Positions 20,133-32,957 of a stretch of DNA of 50,778 bases are shown here, one piece after another. The notes beneath the pieces are model-generated. The model searched no databases. It was given only the letters and a program-made list of their open reading frames with translations, and was not told the DNA's origin. The stretch lies in the NCBI GenBank assembly GCA_037178675.1, contig JAYMGJ010000114.1:1-50778 (forward strand). The letters are read 5' to 3'. This stretch comes from Scleroderma bovista. Taxonomy: Eukaryota > Basidiomycota > Agaricomycetes > Boletales > Sclerodermataceae. The position numbers were made by a program, and so were the translations under genes. The stretch's first letter is position 1; every line of letters begins with the position of its first letter.

Positions 20133-22205
20133 ATGGGTACTGCTTTGGCGGAGAAGCCAACTGGCGTGTCTGAAGACCTTGAGGTGGCACAAGATACTTT
20201 CTTACCAACTACAGGAAAATACTCTGGCAATTCTCTCGACGGCCACGACAAGGCACCACCGGCAGTTCTCGGCAAGTATTCAAAATATGCCGGTGATCCT
20301 CCCGACGGGGGGGCCAAGGCCTGGTCAGTTATCTTGGGGTAAGGTTCCTCTTGCGCCATGGGATTGTGTCTGACTCAGTTACGTATGTAGGGCTTCACTG
20401 ACCACTTTTGCTTCGTAAGTTTGTGCTATCCTGTCTTTTAGGTGTCTGTCGACACATTACTCAGGTTTGGGTATATCAACATGTGGGGGGTAAGCAATAC
20501 TCTCAATGCCGTTCAGGAGTTTTCTCACAGTTGCTGCAGGTGTACCAAGACTATTACGAACGTGTTCTTTTGCCAGATAGTGGTCCATCCGCAATGTGAG
20601 GTCATTCTTCCAATAGGTCATGAAATCTAGTTGACATAATATCTTGCAGTGCATGGATAGGTTCCATTCAGGTATTCTACCACCCCTGTATGTTAGGCAT
20701 TGCTGATTGCTTTGCTCGGACATGCTAGTATGCTCTCATGTTCATCCCTGGCCTCTTCATAGGACGGTTATTCGATTTGGGATACCTCAAGCTTCCCTAC
20801 TTCACTGCAAGCTGTCTTCTCCTTACATGCGTATTTCTCACTGCAGAATGTACCAAGTACTGGCAATTCTTTCTCGCACAGGGGCTCGGTGGTGGGGTGA
20901 GTTCTGTCCTTGTAGTATCAGCACCTCCCATTCACAATCTGGTATCGACAGCTTGCGAGCGGAATCTTATTTGGTCCAGCAATGGGGGTTGTCCGTCACT
21001 GGTTTTCGAAGAGGAGTGGCTTGGCTCTCGGGGTCATTGCTGTAGGATCGGCGTTTGGTGGGACGGTTTTTCCGATTGTAGGGCAAAACCTCATACCACT
21101 TGTCGGGTAAGTATTGAATGCGTCACCCGTGTGTATGGTATTCAATGATGTCACATTCAGGTTTAAGTGGACCGTTAGAGTTTTTGGATTCATACTACTC
21201 GTTGCTCTTGGAATTGCCAATATTGTAAGCCGATTAATGGCGCCAGCACTGATGTTCCCGGTACTAATGCGAAGGACTTAAGGCTATAGATAGGAGGCTA
21301 CCACCCGTGAATGCCTTGGGTGGACTTTTCAATTGGACTGCATTTCGTAATCCGGTGTACACAGTCTATTGCATCGCTGGCATCTTTTGCTTTCTAGGGC
21401 TCTACACAGGTAGGCTTTGCTCCCTCCCTACAATCCTCTATGTTATGCAACCACGAACAAAAGTTGGTTAAGGCTTACCGACTTGACCAATAGTGATGAC
21501 CTACCTGTCTGCATGCGCCAGTCAAGTGGGTGTGACGAACGAATTTGCTTTCTACCTCGTTGCAATTGCAAATGCTGCATCTGCTGTGGGCCGATTTTCT
21601 GCGGGTTGGCTCGCTGACCGAGTTGGTTCGTGCTACCTCCCTTTGATGGATTCTTCCAACTGATGTATATTGCTCTTCGTCCGCAGGTCCGCTTAATGTC
21701 ACGATACCCTTCACGGCTGTAGCCGGCGCTATCACACTTGTTTGGCCATTCGCGACCAGCCAGAGCTCGCTTATAGCTGTGTCAGTTGTATACGGGTACG
21801 TCTTCCTCCCTCACTCACCCAGAATAATGCATATATTGTTATAGAATCACACTCGGGGCGTACGTTTCCCTCCTCGTTGCTCCCGTTTTTGCAATGGGCG
21901 AAGTAGGCGACGTCGGACGACGCACAGGAATGTTCCTAACTGTCACTGCGTTGGGCCTGTTGATTGGTCCCCCGATTTCGGGAGCGATCAATGCAAGGAC
22001 TGGAGGCTTCAAGGAGGTTGGGTATTATGCAGGTGAGTCGTTCGTTACTACTTTCCGTTGTTCTCCTATTTCTGTTCTTGGAGTTTCTGATAAATCACCG
22101 GGACTGATCCACGACGATCCATTAGGTGGTACCATTATTTTCTCAGTCCTTCTGCTCATCATTGTCCGGCATCTCCAACTGGGACGTTTATTTGGAAAAG
22201 TCTAG
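20133..22205 (+). CDS. MFS monocarboxylate-type transporter (MCH-like), 13 exons, 451 aa
   Basis: Thirteen exons (20133–20338, 20391–20414, 20465–20489, 20540–20595, 20650–20671, 20729–20896, 20952–21106, 21161–21224, 21283–21409, 21494–21625, 21687–21795, 21845–22032, 22126–22205) keep one frame throughout. After a cytosolic N-terminus comes PDGGAKAWSVILGASL, the DGG-W signature of fungal monocarboxylate/riboflavin-type porters. FGYINMWGVYQDYY (TM1 region), GLFIGRLFDLGYLK, LAQGLGGG, HWFSKRSGLALGV (loop RxG motif), AGWLADRVGPLN and GEVGDVGRRTGMF, a loop typical of the family, follow. About 12 hydrophobic helices fit. Substrate cannot be told from sequence. Very small exons of 22–25 nt are notable. 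All splice sites are GT–AG and no disabling change is seen. Confidence 0.92.
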
Positions 22206-25200
22206 GCATGTTGTCTTGCAGTTTGTACAAACCAATGAGGGCGCGGAGAGAAGTTAGCAAGCCCCAAAATGTGGCTTCCACGACTTCAGTGTCAGTTTCG
22301 AGATGGGCACGTTTCCATGACGTACGACACAAGGTCCTATTGGCATTCGGTGGGCCATCATAGGGTGGAAGGATCGCAGAACTGTTCATTTGATGCCTCT
22401 TCAGTTTTACCACTGAACTCAAAGTACTTGGCCGCATTGAGTCTAATACATTGTTCATAGTAGTCATTGCAGGTAATCTCCTCCCTACGTTAGGGTTAGG
22501 GCTATCCTTGATTTGTCGCACGCACAAAAGTAGTACATAATGACAAAGTTCGGAAGTGCACCATAGTGCGCATATTGACAACTGCGTCAGTCGTAAGTGT
22601 CTGGCCGTTCGATTCTTAGATGCTTTCCTTTCCGAGTCCTTATCGCCTCAGACAGACAGTCCTAGGTTTGAGGGGTTAACAGCAATTTAAATAGCATCGA
22701 CCCGCAAATGTCACAGGCGTGACTACTGGTGTATTCTTGGCGTTTTGAATGGTCCAGCAGCATACAGTTCGTCCTCATCGGCACCTGACTATCATTCGTG
22801 ATCACTAACAGTCCTCTTGGGATAGTGAATCCACCGGGACCACCTTTAGCGTCTCATCCATTTCATCTCTACAAATTTTGGCAACGTATTTAGCCTAGCC
22901 CACCAGGCCGCCATCGGAAATTTTTGATGCACGAGTCTAAGGCATGTTCTACAGCAAAAAGCATAGGGTCGAAAACTTTTTTTCGCTCGTCATATTCCGC
23001 TTGCACGTCCCTTGAACGGTTTGTTCTTCCCGCACCGAGTAGCTTGATTGATTTGATTCGTGGCCCAGCTATCTTCCGGGGCGATGTGCTGACACCATCG
23101 TATTACAAGAGCTCCCAGCTCACAATCGTAAGCGATAACGTTGTCCTGTGTTCCTAACTTGCCATAGAATCCTGTGGATGGACAAAGGTTCCGCAGTGCT
23201 GGGCTACACTCCTTTTGAAATCGCAACTCGATAATCTACTGTGTTCAGATCAGTGAGCGACATCGGACTTGGAATCCAAATGAACCGGAATCCTTGTTCG
23301 GAATCGTTTGCTGAGGACCGAGTGGGGGCACGACTTAGCGGACAGATATTTCTTCGTCTTTGCTCGTCCTGGCGGGCACACATCAGGAGGGAAATCGAAT
23401 GCGCACTTTCGTAATTGGTGTCCGTCATCCATGAGGCCGATATGATTCACACGTTCCCAATCTCACCAACTTTGGCCCGTTCCCATCGGTATGGCCAAAG
23501 ACTGCCCGTCCGCCAGAGTAACCACATTTTATACATGGAAATGGGGATGGCAGAAATAAGCCATCACCTGTGCACGAGGTCCATCCCAAGGATGCCCCAT
23601 TTTATCGGCATCTGTCTTGATGAAAGATAGGTGATTCACCCGGCGGCGGAGACAACGTCCAATCTGCTACGGTTTTGCGGTGAGTACGCCTCGTGCCGAG
23701 AGGGATCGCCTTAACTGTGTGATCTTTATGTTTTGACTGCAGAACTGACGGTGGCTTTTCCTTGTCCATGATCGTTGTGATAGGACAGGCAGAGCCCGGT
23801 CTTTTGTTGCCAGTACTCGCTTACTTGGGATTTCTGCGACCATGATTTCGACGTCGAGATTTGAGTTTCGCACTGCCTCCTTCCTGTGCCAACGGAACTT
23901 CCAGCGTGTCAGTCACTCGCACTGCCAATCACCGTCGAGATGGATAGCAAGTCTCGCTGAAACGCACTAATCTGACGTGGTGGCTGGCCCCCCATGGCCC
24001 ACCGGACGTTTATGTTCATTCCTTCTGAAAGTCGCGTCTAGTTGGAGAATCGTTCCTCGAAGTCTATACTCCGCGTTGGATACTGTATCTCCATGGTTGT
24101 GCACAAATGGCCTAAGTCGTGATCGCTCCGCGACATGTCACATCCGTCAGCTTATGCTCCGAGCATAGCAACATGATCATCATCCAATTGATAGAGGCAA
24201 TTCTGTAGCAGATGACTGTTCCCCGATGCGGCTTAGGTCGAGGCTCTGCACGAGGAGCCGTTCAACTATTGTTAGTCCGCGATCCCAGTCTTTTAGCATC
24301 CATCCATCCGTGCGTTTTCAAATTCTGAAAACTGCGGGAGGTAAGCTGATCGGCGGGCTGTACTCACTTTTATCGAGGCAGTGTAGACATGTCACACTAA
24401 AGCCTTGATGTCACTAAAGCCTTGATGTTACGCTAAGCTTTTCTGGGCATCCGACGGAAGGCAATAACCAATCTTAATCGTGCGTTCAATACCACCATAT
24501 AAGATGACATTCTTGCGCCCGCGGAACTTGATACGAATGACGTACAATTGTGGCATTGGACTTGAAAATGATGGGAGCAATGGACATATTTGTGTAGATT
24601 AGCGTTGTCGAGGCGGATCATCCTCTGATTGATACATGCTTCAGTACTGAAGGATGTATTGCATCGCACATACGAACAAGCTGAGCGCATAGATAAAACC
24701 AAACTTGTGCGTAATTCACATACCTCTGCCAAGGGTTGCACACGAGTATAACGGAATGACTCCGCCACGAGGACTGCAAGTCTCGACCGCAATCACAACA
24801 CGTGCCCTTTGCATCCGGAAAGAGACTTTCTATCCATTGCTTCTATCGAAGCATCCCTCGGGCTCCGGGACGGTTTCAATGCCCCGCGGTGATTGTCCTT
24901 GACTTCGAAAGGGGAAGACCGTAACTGTTCAATGTCACTGTCCATCCTATCGTCCATGTCGACAGCACGTCGATCCTGAACTGAGACGCTATTCGAGTTA
25001 CCTCTTCCCAGGTACTCCAAAATGGGCTAACAGTCGGCGGTGGATAGAACTAACCCATTTTGGGAATTTGGTCGTCGTCGTATCGACGACTTAGAGGCTA
25101 TGCGGGACGACCAGTGTCATAGACGCGTAAACTAAACAAGTCTGAATCTCGAAGGCGAATGTTGAGTCCAGGCATGTGAATTTCAGGCGCTTCCGGATCT

Positions 25201-27027
25201 GCCCACAAACGCTAGAGTGGATAGGGTGTGAGCTATACTTGGCTGGACGTCTTTGGAGGAACGTGGGAGAGGTTGGCATCAGATACTGAATGTCCTAAAT
25301 TTGGCGTGGGCTGCTGGATCTCTATTAGTCTCTCCCATATACAGACACAAAGGGAAGGAAGGGTCGTAGTTTTTGTCTAGGGACCTCTGCTAAGGAGTCA
25401 GCACAGCTGGACACTGAAGGGATGGGAATCGGGCGCCGGGGGATTGAATGCACGTAGGTAACCGTGCAGGGATCGGTGCCGACCAGGAAAGCGGCAGACC
25501 CTTGATTAGCACAGTACAGATAGGTAACGTTGACTAACCTTTTACTTCCCGGACCCGGATTCGTTTGGGAGGCACCACGGAGCGCTGACCATTGGATGAA
25601 AACGCGAAGGAGAATGTTGTGATTGTCGACACATCATACCCCCCTTGCGTTTTCACCTTGGATGATTGTCAAATTGCGTGGGTCAGGGATGTATGGACGT
25701 CCCTGAAGTGCAGTCTAACAACAAGCAACCCAGGTCAAGTTAAAAAGGAGAGTCAGGCGCACGTCGATCGCCGTCACCATGATAGATAGGCAGTCACAAC
25801 AGGGTCGGGAGATGTGTGGCAGCATCGCGGCATTGGGCTATGTATGTATGATTGAAGATATCGTATATGAATGCTCCTCAGATAACTTCCGTGGGAACCG
25901 TGACAGATCCCCTGAAGTTCAAAGATTTTATTCTGTCGATGGACCTGTTAGATATTTAGTCCGCGGCGCCGTGTGAAGGCACGCAGGTCAAGGTCCACGA
26001 ACGCTGACCGTAGTGTCACTGGGAGTAGCCATAGAATGGGGACAGGGAAACCTCCAGGCAAGGACTTTGCTGAAACGAAAGCGGCGGGGTCGATGGCAAC
26101 ATATTTTGGCCGCGTTGGCTGTTAGTTTCCATCAGATTCAGCGGTCAGCAGGACGCAAGTTGACAGAAGCATTAAAGTTCTCGATCGAACTGGAACAAGG
26201 CTGTTGTGCGGCTGTATGCGGGTTGCAGCTTGGGAGCAGCACAGGTCAAGGAAGTGTATATGGGCATTTTGGGCTGATTTTTGTAGAAAAGAAAAAAAGA
26301 TTTACTTGTACGGTGTTATCCGGTATTTGTTGTTATTTGGTTATTCCCAATTTTGGCTTCTATCTTGCGAATCCCTTTTACTTCCCCCAACTTGCGTGTT
26401 GATAGTCTTTTGAGTGTCGTCGCCCTCTCTCTCCTTCTCTCCCCTTTCCCGACTAATCCTCGCCGCTACCAAGGATCCCGCTTGTAGTATGTGTGTTTTG
26501 TTATCGTCGTATTCGCTCTCTCATGTCTGCAGATCTCGCGACCCTTGCCGGCTTCCCACTTCCCGCCCAACCCCAATCCCTCAACGGACCATTCCAGAGT
26601 TACTTGAGCTTTGCTCGTGACTTTGGATTTCTCTAGCCCTATTCTCTCCCTCGAAACGGTCAAATCACCCCTCAGCACTCGCTACTCGACTTATCCCTCC
26701 TGCGCTACAAGGGCCTCCGCTGAACTCACGTTCGCGTACCTTGAAATCTCCACTTTGCAATCGAACACTTGTCGCCCGACTTATCTCCTGCATTACCAAG
26801 GGTCTCCGCTGAACTCACGTTCGCGTACCTTGTCGACTCCCCTCTGTAATTGCCTTCAATTGAAAAGCCATTCCATACCCCCTCTTCCTAATCTCTGTTT
26901 CTGCTCACCTCGAACCCACTCGTCTGTACTCACACCGGGGTAATTGGAGTCCCTATTTTATTTCTTGTGCTTCTTCACTGTATAGAATCCTTCTCTCCCC
27001 GATATCCAGTCACGTATCAGGTCCGCA
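22206..27027. other. 4.8-kb stretch without recognised genes
   Basis: Only short, overlapping open frames with no known motif occur here on either strand. Some (minus 24792–24433, minus 23450–23250) have mildly coding-like composition but no clean start, intron pattern or domain. A 17-bp direct duplication (CACTAAAGCCTTGATGT) lies near 24394–24430. The last 400 bp are pyrimidine-rich and probably hold the promoter and 5' leader of the bHLH gene. Confidence 0.45.
26680..26860. repeat. 89-bp tandem duplication upstream of the bHLH gene
   Basis: CTCCGCTGAACTCACGTTCG and the following CGTACCTTG occur at 26715 and again at 26804, 89 bp apart. The preceding sequence (ACTTATC…CTGC…AAGGG) is also shared with some substitutions. 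It lies 170–350 bp upstream of the start codon, in a promoter or leader position. Confidence 0.75.
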
Positions 27028-28500
27028 ATGGCTCTGACGCTCACATCCACTCCTTCATCTGCTCGTTCTGACGGTAGCTCTTCATCTGATGAGAGCTCTG
27101 TCCGTCCTCAAACACCAGACTCTCCAGCTAATACTGCGGAGGCACTTACTTCCGGGTCTCAAAATACCAACAATATAAATAACAATAACAATAGTTCAAA
27201 TTCAACGGGAGGCACTTCCCCCGTGCCGAAGAAGAAGGCCAGTCGCCGCGCGAACACGGCCGAACGCAGAGCAACTCACAACGCGGTCGAAAGGGCACGC
27301 AGAGAAACGCTGAATGGCCGCTTTTTGGTACGTCCTTTTCCTCGCTTATTCCTTCTGCTATTCTCTATTTCTATTTCTATTTCTTACCACTCACTTATGT
27401 TTCGTGCATGTCCCGCAAATATATAACAGGACCTCGCTGCATTGCTTCCGAACCTCTCCCAGATTCGTCGTCCCTCCAAATCGGCTATCGTCAATTCTTC
27501 AATTGCCCATATCCACTCGTCACGCCGCCACCGCCTCCTCGCGTCCCGTGAGCTCCGGATCCTTAAATCGGAAGCGGACGCTCTTAGAAGGGAGCTTAAC
27601 GATTGGCGTGACAGAGCAGGTTTGTCGCGTGTCGAAGAACCCGTGAGGAGCGAAGGCTTTGGGATAGTGCTTAGTGGTGAGGTGGAAGTCATCTCCCTTG
27701 GCGGTGGCATGTTCGAAGAAGACGATGGCTTCGACGAATGCGACGAAGATTTCGTGATGATGCGCAATCCCACTGTCCCACTCTCGGATGACGGCGAGGA
27801 TGCGATGGCCGCAGCAGCGATGCTCAAAGTTGCTCATCCATCACCGGCGGCTTTCGGAGATCCAAATGTGCCGACGGGACCCTCTCACGTGATTTCCCGG
27901 GGCTCCGGTCCAATGATTGCACAGATACCATCTTCGGTATCTTTCGAGAACCCGGTGATGCCGGCGATGTACGAACCACAGGCACAGTTTGGTGGCGCCT
28001 ACTTCATGGACCAGGGTCACAGTCAACAACTGGAAAACGACAAGATCACCCCCTGGACTGCGGGCTATCCCAATTCGCATCCTTCTGCGCCGGCCGCTGT
28101 GGCGGCGTATCAGGGCCAACAACAACAGCGCGCGATGCTGATTACCCCTCCCAACCACGCCGATGCACAGATCCTTGCGGGCCTAAAGAGGCAGCAACAG
28201 CTCGTTGCGATGCAGCAGCAGATGTCATATGCCGACGACGCAGCGTCAGTCTTGTCGAGCCGGAGCGGCAGCGATCAGGATATGGGGGAGATGCATGGGC
28301 GCAGCGGGAGTACGTATGGATCGCCCCCTCATGGGTCCTCGCCTGTGATATATGATTCGCCCGTCGCATACGAACCCTCTGTACGATATGAGCAGATGGG
28401 CGGCATGCCTGGTGGGATGGCAGCTGGCATGGGCATGGGCATGCACATGGGGATGATGAAACAAGGAATGGCTGTGGGTGGGTATACGGGCATGATGTGA
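27028..28500 (+). CDS. bHLH transcription factor, 456 aa
   Basis: Two exons (27028–27327, 27430–28500) with a 102-nt intron placed inside the bHLH domain. A Ser/Asn-rich N-terminus, including a run of Asn near residues 50–60, leads to a basic region RRATHNAVERARRETLNGRF (about residues 81–100). His, Glu and Arg stand at the positions that read E-boxes (CACGTG). Helix 2 follows (NLSQIRRPSKSAIVNSSIAHI), then a leucine/arginine-rich helix SRELRILKSEADALRRELNDW that resembles a short zipper. The C-terminal two thirds are acidic, then Gln-rich (YQGQQQQR, QQQQ around MQQQM) and end in a Gly/Met tract (MGMGMHMGMM). It is probably a nuclear regulator of the Max/CBF1-like bHLH kind; its targets are unknown. 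The gene appears intact. Confidence 0.92.
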
Positions 28501-31270
28501 GCGACTTGGAGATATTCCGCTCGTTTGCTCTTCATTTTCACTTTGCTTCCTTTTGGACTATGCCGCACGGGTTTCGCGTCGTCCCTGATCTTTTTCACCC
28601 ACCCAGCTGCATATATACTGCCCTTCCCAACCCCCATGTTGGGCCTTGTTAAAACTCGCTCTCGCACTGCTGGAGACACCATTGTGCATATATATTTACT
28701 GCCTCTTGCTGCTATTTATCTGTTGCCTGTTCCCCGCCTTGTTCTATCACTTGTTCATTTTATTCGCTTGACCACTCCGACCTCGCATTCAATTCACCTC
28801 TCTTTACTCTTTCGCCTCTTTTTAGCTTGATTCTGCTCTGACCTCTCGACCCGCATAGCATCATGATATCTCTGTAATAATTTGTTCTGCGAGAGTGAAA
28901 ATGGGTGTACAGTACAGACCTGGTTACGGCTACTACTTTAAAATTTCCTGGAGTGTGCTAACGATTGTTTTTTGCTTGTGGTTGCAATCTGTTGTATACT
29001 ACGGTGCTGCCTGTCTGGTACATGCAGGTTGATTTTAACGGAGGGGTTTGGATAATCGCAAATATTGGTCGGTAGGCCGCTGTTTGTTTGATACAGTTGA
29101 CGTCACGCTGTAATACCAACTCCGAATGCACGCTGGCAGCGCAGGCTTGGCCTGGTTACCCACTCAATTGTCGAGGGATATCTCCACAAACTGAAACAAG
29201 CTCTCATGCCTGCAAGGCTGCATTCTTTCCATTTGCCTCTCAAACGTGGCATACATAGCTTCCAAGGAATACTTCAACGCCACTGACGCCGCATCCCAAC
29301 CCTTGGATCGAGGTAAACGATCCCCCGCCCACTGCTCGTTGAAATTCGAAATTGGGGACCAAGGATCACGCGATTAGCGCTTTAGTGTTTAGCAGGAGCG
29401 GCAGAAGTGACCCTCGAAAAGTGGGGTGAGTTCGTTTTATGCATGGCCTTCTCGATCTTCATTTTCTTCCTTTTGTTTTCCCCCGGGCCATATAATCTCC
29501 CTTACATTATCTCGTCCCATTCATTTCTGGAAGGGACAACTGTATCAATCATTGGATATGAATGCCTCGTGTCAGCATTTTTTTCGTCTGTGGAGTGTTT
29601 CTGACCCTAGATATGATACCTGGCGGCCGGATCTGATTGTTCCGTAGTCTCTAAACCCGTTATCTTCATTATCAGATATATGTATTCACCAACACGGCGC
29701 GTAGGCTTGGCGCGCATTGGTACCTCTGTGCTTCGTCAGCTTGGATCAACCCTAGACGCGATGCCTCACTGGACCGGATACCGGTGGGGTATCTTCCCCG
29801 TTGGGATGTGTAAGTCCATAAAAATATTCACAGAGCAAGACGGATCTTTATCATCGCCGAGCTTAACGGGCGCAAAAGCGGGTTATTATCGGTAGCATGT
29901 CACGGCAGCAACGCTGCCTCTAGAAATCCGCTTTCCGCGATGGGACCCATTCCGAAGTCAAGAGGCGGACTAACGAGGAAAGGTTTGGCCCAAGTGCTTG
30001 TGGTTACATATGTGCATATATGATATCACTGATCTGAGCAGTTCAGTTTCTGATCGAAGGGGGCTTCTGAACATGCTAACATTGTTTTCACTCTCGGCGG
30101 TCAAATCGCTGCCCAGGCGTCGTAGCCCCATCCTATGTGCCAATGTTTCAGGGCGAGCAATAAACGGCGTACAGCTTTTCGCAGTTGTCGATGGGACTCC
30201 CCACCATCTGATCTTGCCGTCCTTTTGTTCAGCCCAAAATCTCGACTTCCATCCCTTTGCCTGCGTACTTCCTCTTGTTCAATGAGTGTTACGGCAGTCC
30301 AAGTGGGGAGTTGAGACGTGTTACTTGGAATTTGTTCGCCTCGTCCTTGACTGTGAAGATGGTGACTACTTCCAACGGCATCGACTGGATGGCCCTGATG
30401 TTGACCGCTACTAGCCGCTGCTCCCAACGTCTCGAATTCATGCAATATCTGATCAACTCGACTGACAACGCGGACGCCCGATGGATCACGCCAATAAAAA
30501 CTCAGACGCAAGCGGACTATGGACTATATTGCGTCTATACTATATCCTGTCCCGCGTCGCCCTACCTTCGCTCTCTAAGCTGACCGCAGAGGGTACTGCG
30601 GTGCTGAATTTGGTAAGGCCCATCTCTAGGTTCTGTGCGACCGCCCATCCGTGAAACGACGTGCGATATCTGCTGCGTCGTGACGAGCACGTGGTTATCT
30701 GGTGTTCTCGCTGGGATAGAGGAGTACCTCGGTGGAGGCGACTTGGATCGAGGCAACCAGATCTCCAATGAAGAAGTGGAAACATGATCTGGATGGATTG
30801 ATTGGTAATGGCTGGACTGGAATGCGCGGGTGATGTGCAGGCTTGGGTGGGGGGGGCAGAGGTATGTATGCGTAGTTGTCCCCCCTCAGGCCTCTGACAG
30901 GGGCTGACTAAACATATGAATCACTGGTTTGGCATCGGTTACTAGGAAACACTACTTGGCCAATTGGCTTTCCTGAAACTGGGACCACTCTAGTTTGCTC
31001 CTGCCACCAGGAAGGCGGCCTCCGCATGGCCCGCCACCTGAGATATGACTGGGAAAGACCCCGACTTAGGCATGTGGCGTGTGTTGTATCATCTTAGCTT
31101 TGAACTAGTACATAGAGTGCTATTAGTTGTCGAGAATGGCATCTGTAGTTTTCGACAACGCCTTTTCCCTAAGGAGCAGAATCTATTCCCATTCGCCTTC
31201 AGCAGCAGTGTTATGACGATAGGCTTGTTTTCATGCGCGAGTTCCGTAAACAAGGTGCCTGCTGTGATAC
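28501..31270. other. 2.8-kb region without recognised genes
   Basis: The first few hundred bases are pyrimidine-rich 3' flank of the bHLH gene. Short open frames at 29.4–30.8 kb on both strands overlap each other and carry no recognisable motif. Similarity to the transporter upstream region starts near 31273. Confidence 0.45.
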
Positions 31271-31272
31271 CG

Positions 31273-32957
31273 TTACACCGACGGCATCAAATCGGATACA
31301 AACCCATGGCTCCAGTTGAAGAAAACGGTGTTTGGTGTTTTCTCCAGGCCAATTTCCTTATGTAAGTTAACGGTGACCCAACGGCTCATCTTTCTACCGG
31401 GAAAAACCACTTGGCAATGAGTAAGTCGGTTTTCTCAATCCAAAATGACCGCCGACTTGTATAGGTGATGATATATGTCTACTCAAGTCTCCAGGAAGAG
31501 ACTCATCTATTTCTGGATTGTTGGAAAAACAACACTTCATGCGCACGTCCGACGACGACTTGTCTGACAAAGATGCTGCCAGTGATATTTGACAGTTTTG
31601 ACTTGCTAACATAGACGATCGTAATGGAGCTCCGGCTGTCACGGAGTCAGCAAACGAGTCGGACGTCCGTTAATTATTTATCATCATGGCCAGTTCTGAT
31701 CCTTGCAAGGCATTGTCAGGGAATTATACTTTTCGTCTGATATATTACACAGGACTCCGACGTCTTATCTGTACAATCTCCTCTCCAACCGCTCGACGGG
31801 GACTACCTTTGGCGTGCTGGCCAACATTCAATTATCTTGATGGGTACTAAGCGTGACAACTCGCGGATTTGAAGATCCTGAGGTGGCACAATGCTTCTGC
31901 ATGAAATTACCTTGCCAACTCTCTCGATGACCATGATAAGACGTCACAGCCGGCAGCTTTGGACAAGTATTCAAAATATGCTGGTGACCCTCCCGAAGGG
32001 GGGGCCAAGGCCTGGTCAGTTATCTTGGGGGTAGGGTACCATTTACGCTACATCATTGTGTCCGACTCAGTTACACATATGTAGGGCTTCACTGACCACT
32101 TTTTCCACGTAAGTTTGTACTATCCTGTGTGTTTGCCGACACAATCCTTATCCTGACTCATGTTTGGGTACATCAACGCGTGGGGGAAGCAATGCCGTTC
32201 AGGAGTTTTCTCACAGTTGCTGCAGGTGTACCAAGACTACTACGAACGTGTTCTTTTGCCAGATAGTGGTCCATCCGCAATGTGAAGTCATTCTTCCAAT
32301 AGGTCATGAAATCTTGTTGACATAATACCTCGCAGTGCATGGATAGGGTCCATTCAGGTATTCCTTGCATTACTCTGACATGCTAGTATACTCTCTTGTT
32401 CATCCCTGGCCTCTTCGTAGGACGGTTTATTCGATTTAGGATACCTCAAGCTTTCCTACTTCATTGCAAGCTGTCTACTCCTTATATGTGTATTTCTCAC
32501 CGCAGAATGTACCAAGTACTGGCAATTTTTCCTTGCACAGGGGCTCGGTGGTGGGGTAAGTTCTGTCCTTGTGTCAGCATCTCCCACTCACGACCTGGTG
32601 TCGATAGATTGCGAGCGGAATCTTATTTGGTCCTCGCTCCTGTTTTTGCAATGGGCGAAGTAGGCGACGTCGGACGACGCACGGGATGTTTCTAACTGTG
32701 AGCGTGTTGATTGGTCCCCCGATTTCGGGAGCGATCAATGCGAGGACTAGAGGCTACAAGGAGGTGGCGTATTATGGAGGTGAGCCATTTCGTTACTGCT
32801 TTTTGTTGTTGTTCTATTTCTACATATTTTTGGAATTTCTGATAAACCATCGATACTGATGCATGGCGATCCATTAGGTGGTGCCATTATCTTCTCAGTC
32901 CTTCTGCTCGTCATTGTCCGGCATCTCCAGCTGGGGCGTTTATCTGGAAAAGTTTAG
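31273..32957 (+). pseudogene. Broken second copy of the MFS transporter and its promoter
   Basis: This is a dispersed duplicate of about 19585–22206. The gene part starts at the ATG 31840 but runs into a stop within 11 codons after a small deletion (GTACTAAGCGTGAC… against the parent GTACTGCTTTGGCG…). A block of about 0.9 kb (parent roughly 20980–21875) is missing, so GAATCTTATTTGGTCC is joined straight to CTCGCTCCTGTTTTTGCAATGG. Exons for PEGGAKAWSVILG, YQDYYERVLLPDSGPSA, FIPGLFVGRF and FAMGEVGDVGRRTG remain recognisable. It ends with the same C-terminus (stop 32955–32957). It cannot make a transporter. Confidence 0.9.

Larger units (their letters stand above)
19585..22206 (+). repeat. Source copy of a dispersed duplication (transporter plus promoter)
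   Basis: From GACGGCATCAAAT near 19585 the sequence is closely similar to 31273–32957. The match covers about 550 bp of upstream DNA and the transporter gene. Shared blocks include CTTTCTACCGGGAAAA, CTCAATCC(C/A)(G/A)AATGA and CCGACTTGT. The copy here keeps the full gene and a TATAAATA at 20026–20033, so it is likely the functional parent. Confidence 0.85.

Noticed and set aside
30101..30583. Open frames on both strands around 30.1–30.6 kb
   Set aside because: They overlap each other in three frames and contain no recognised motif or intron pattern.
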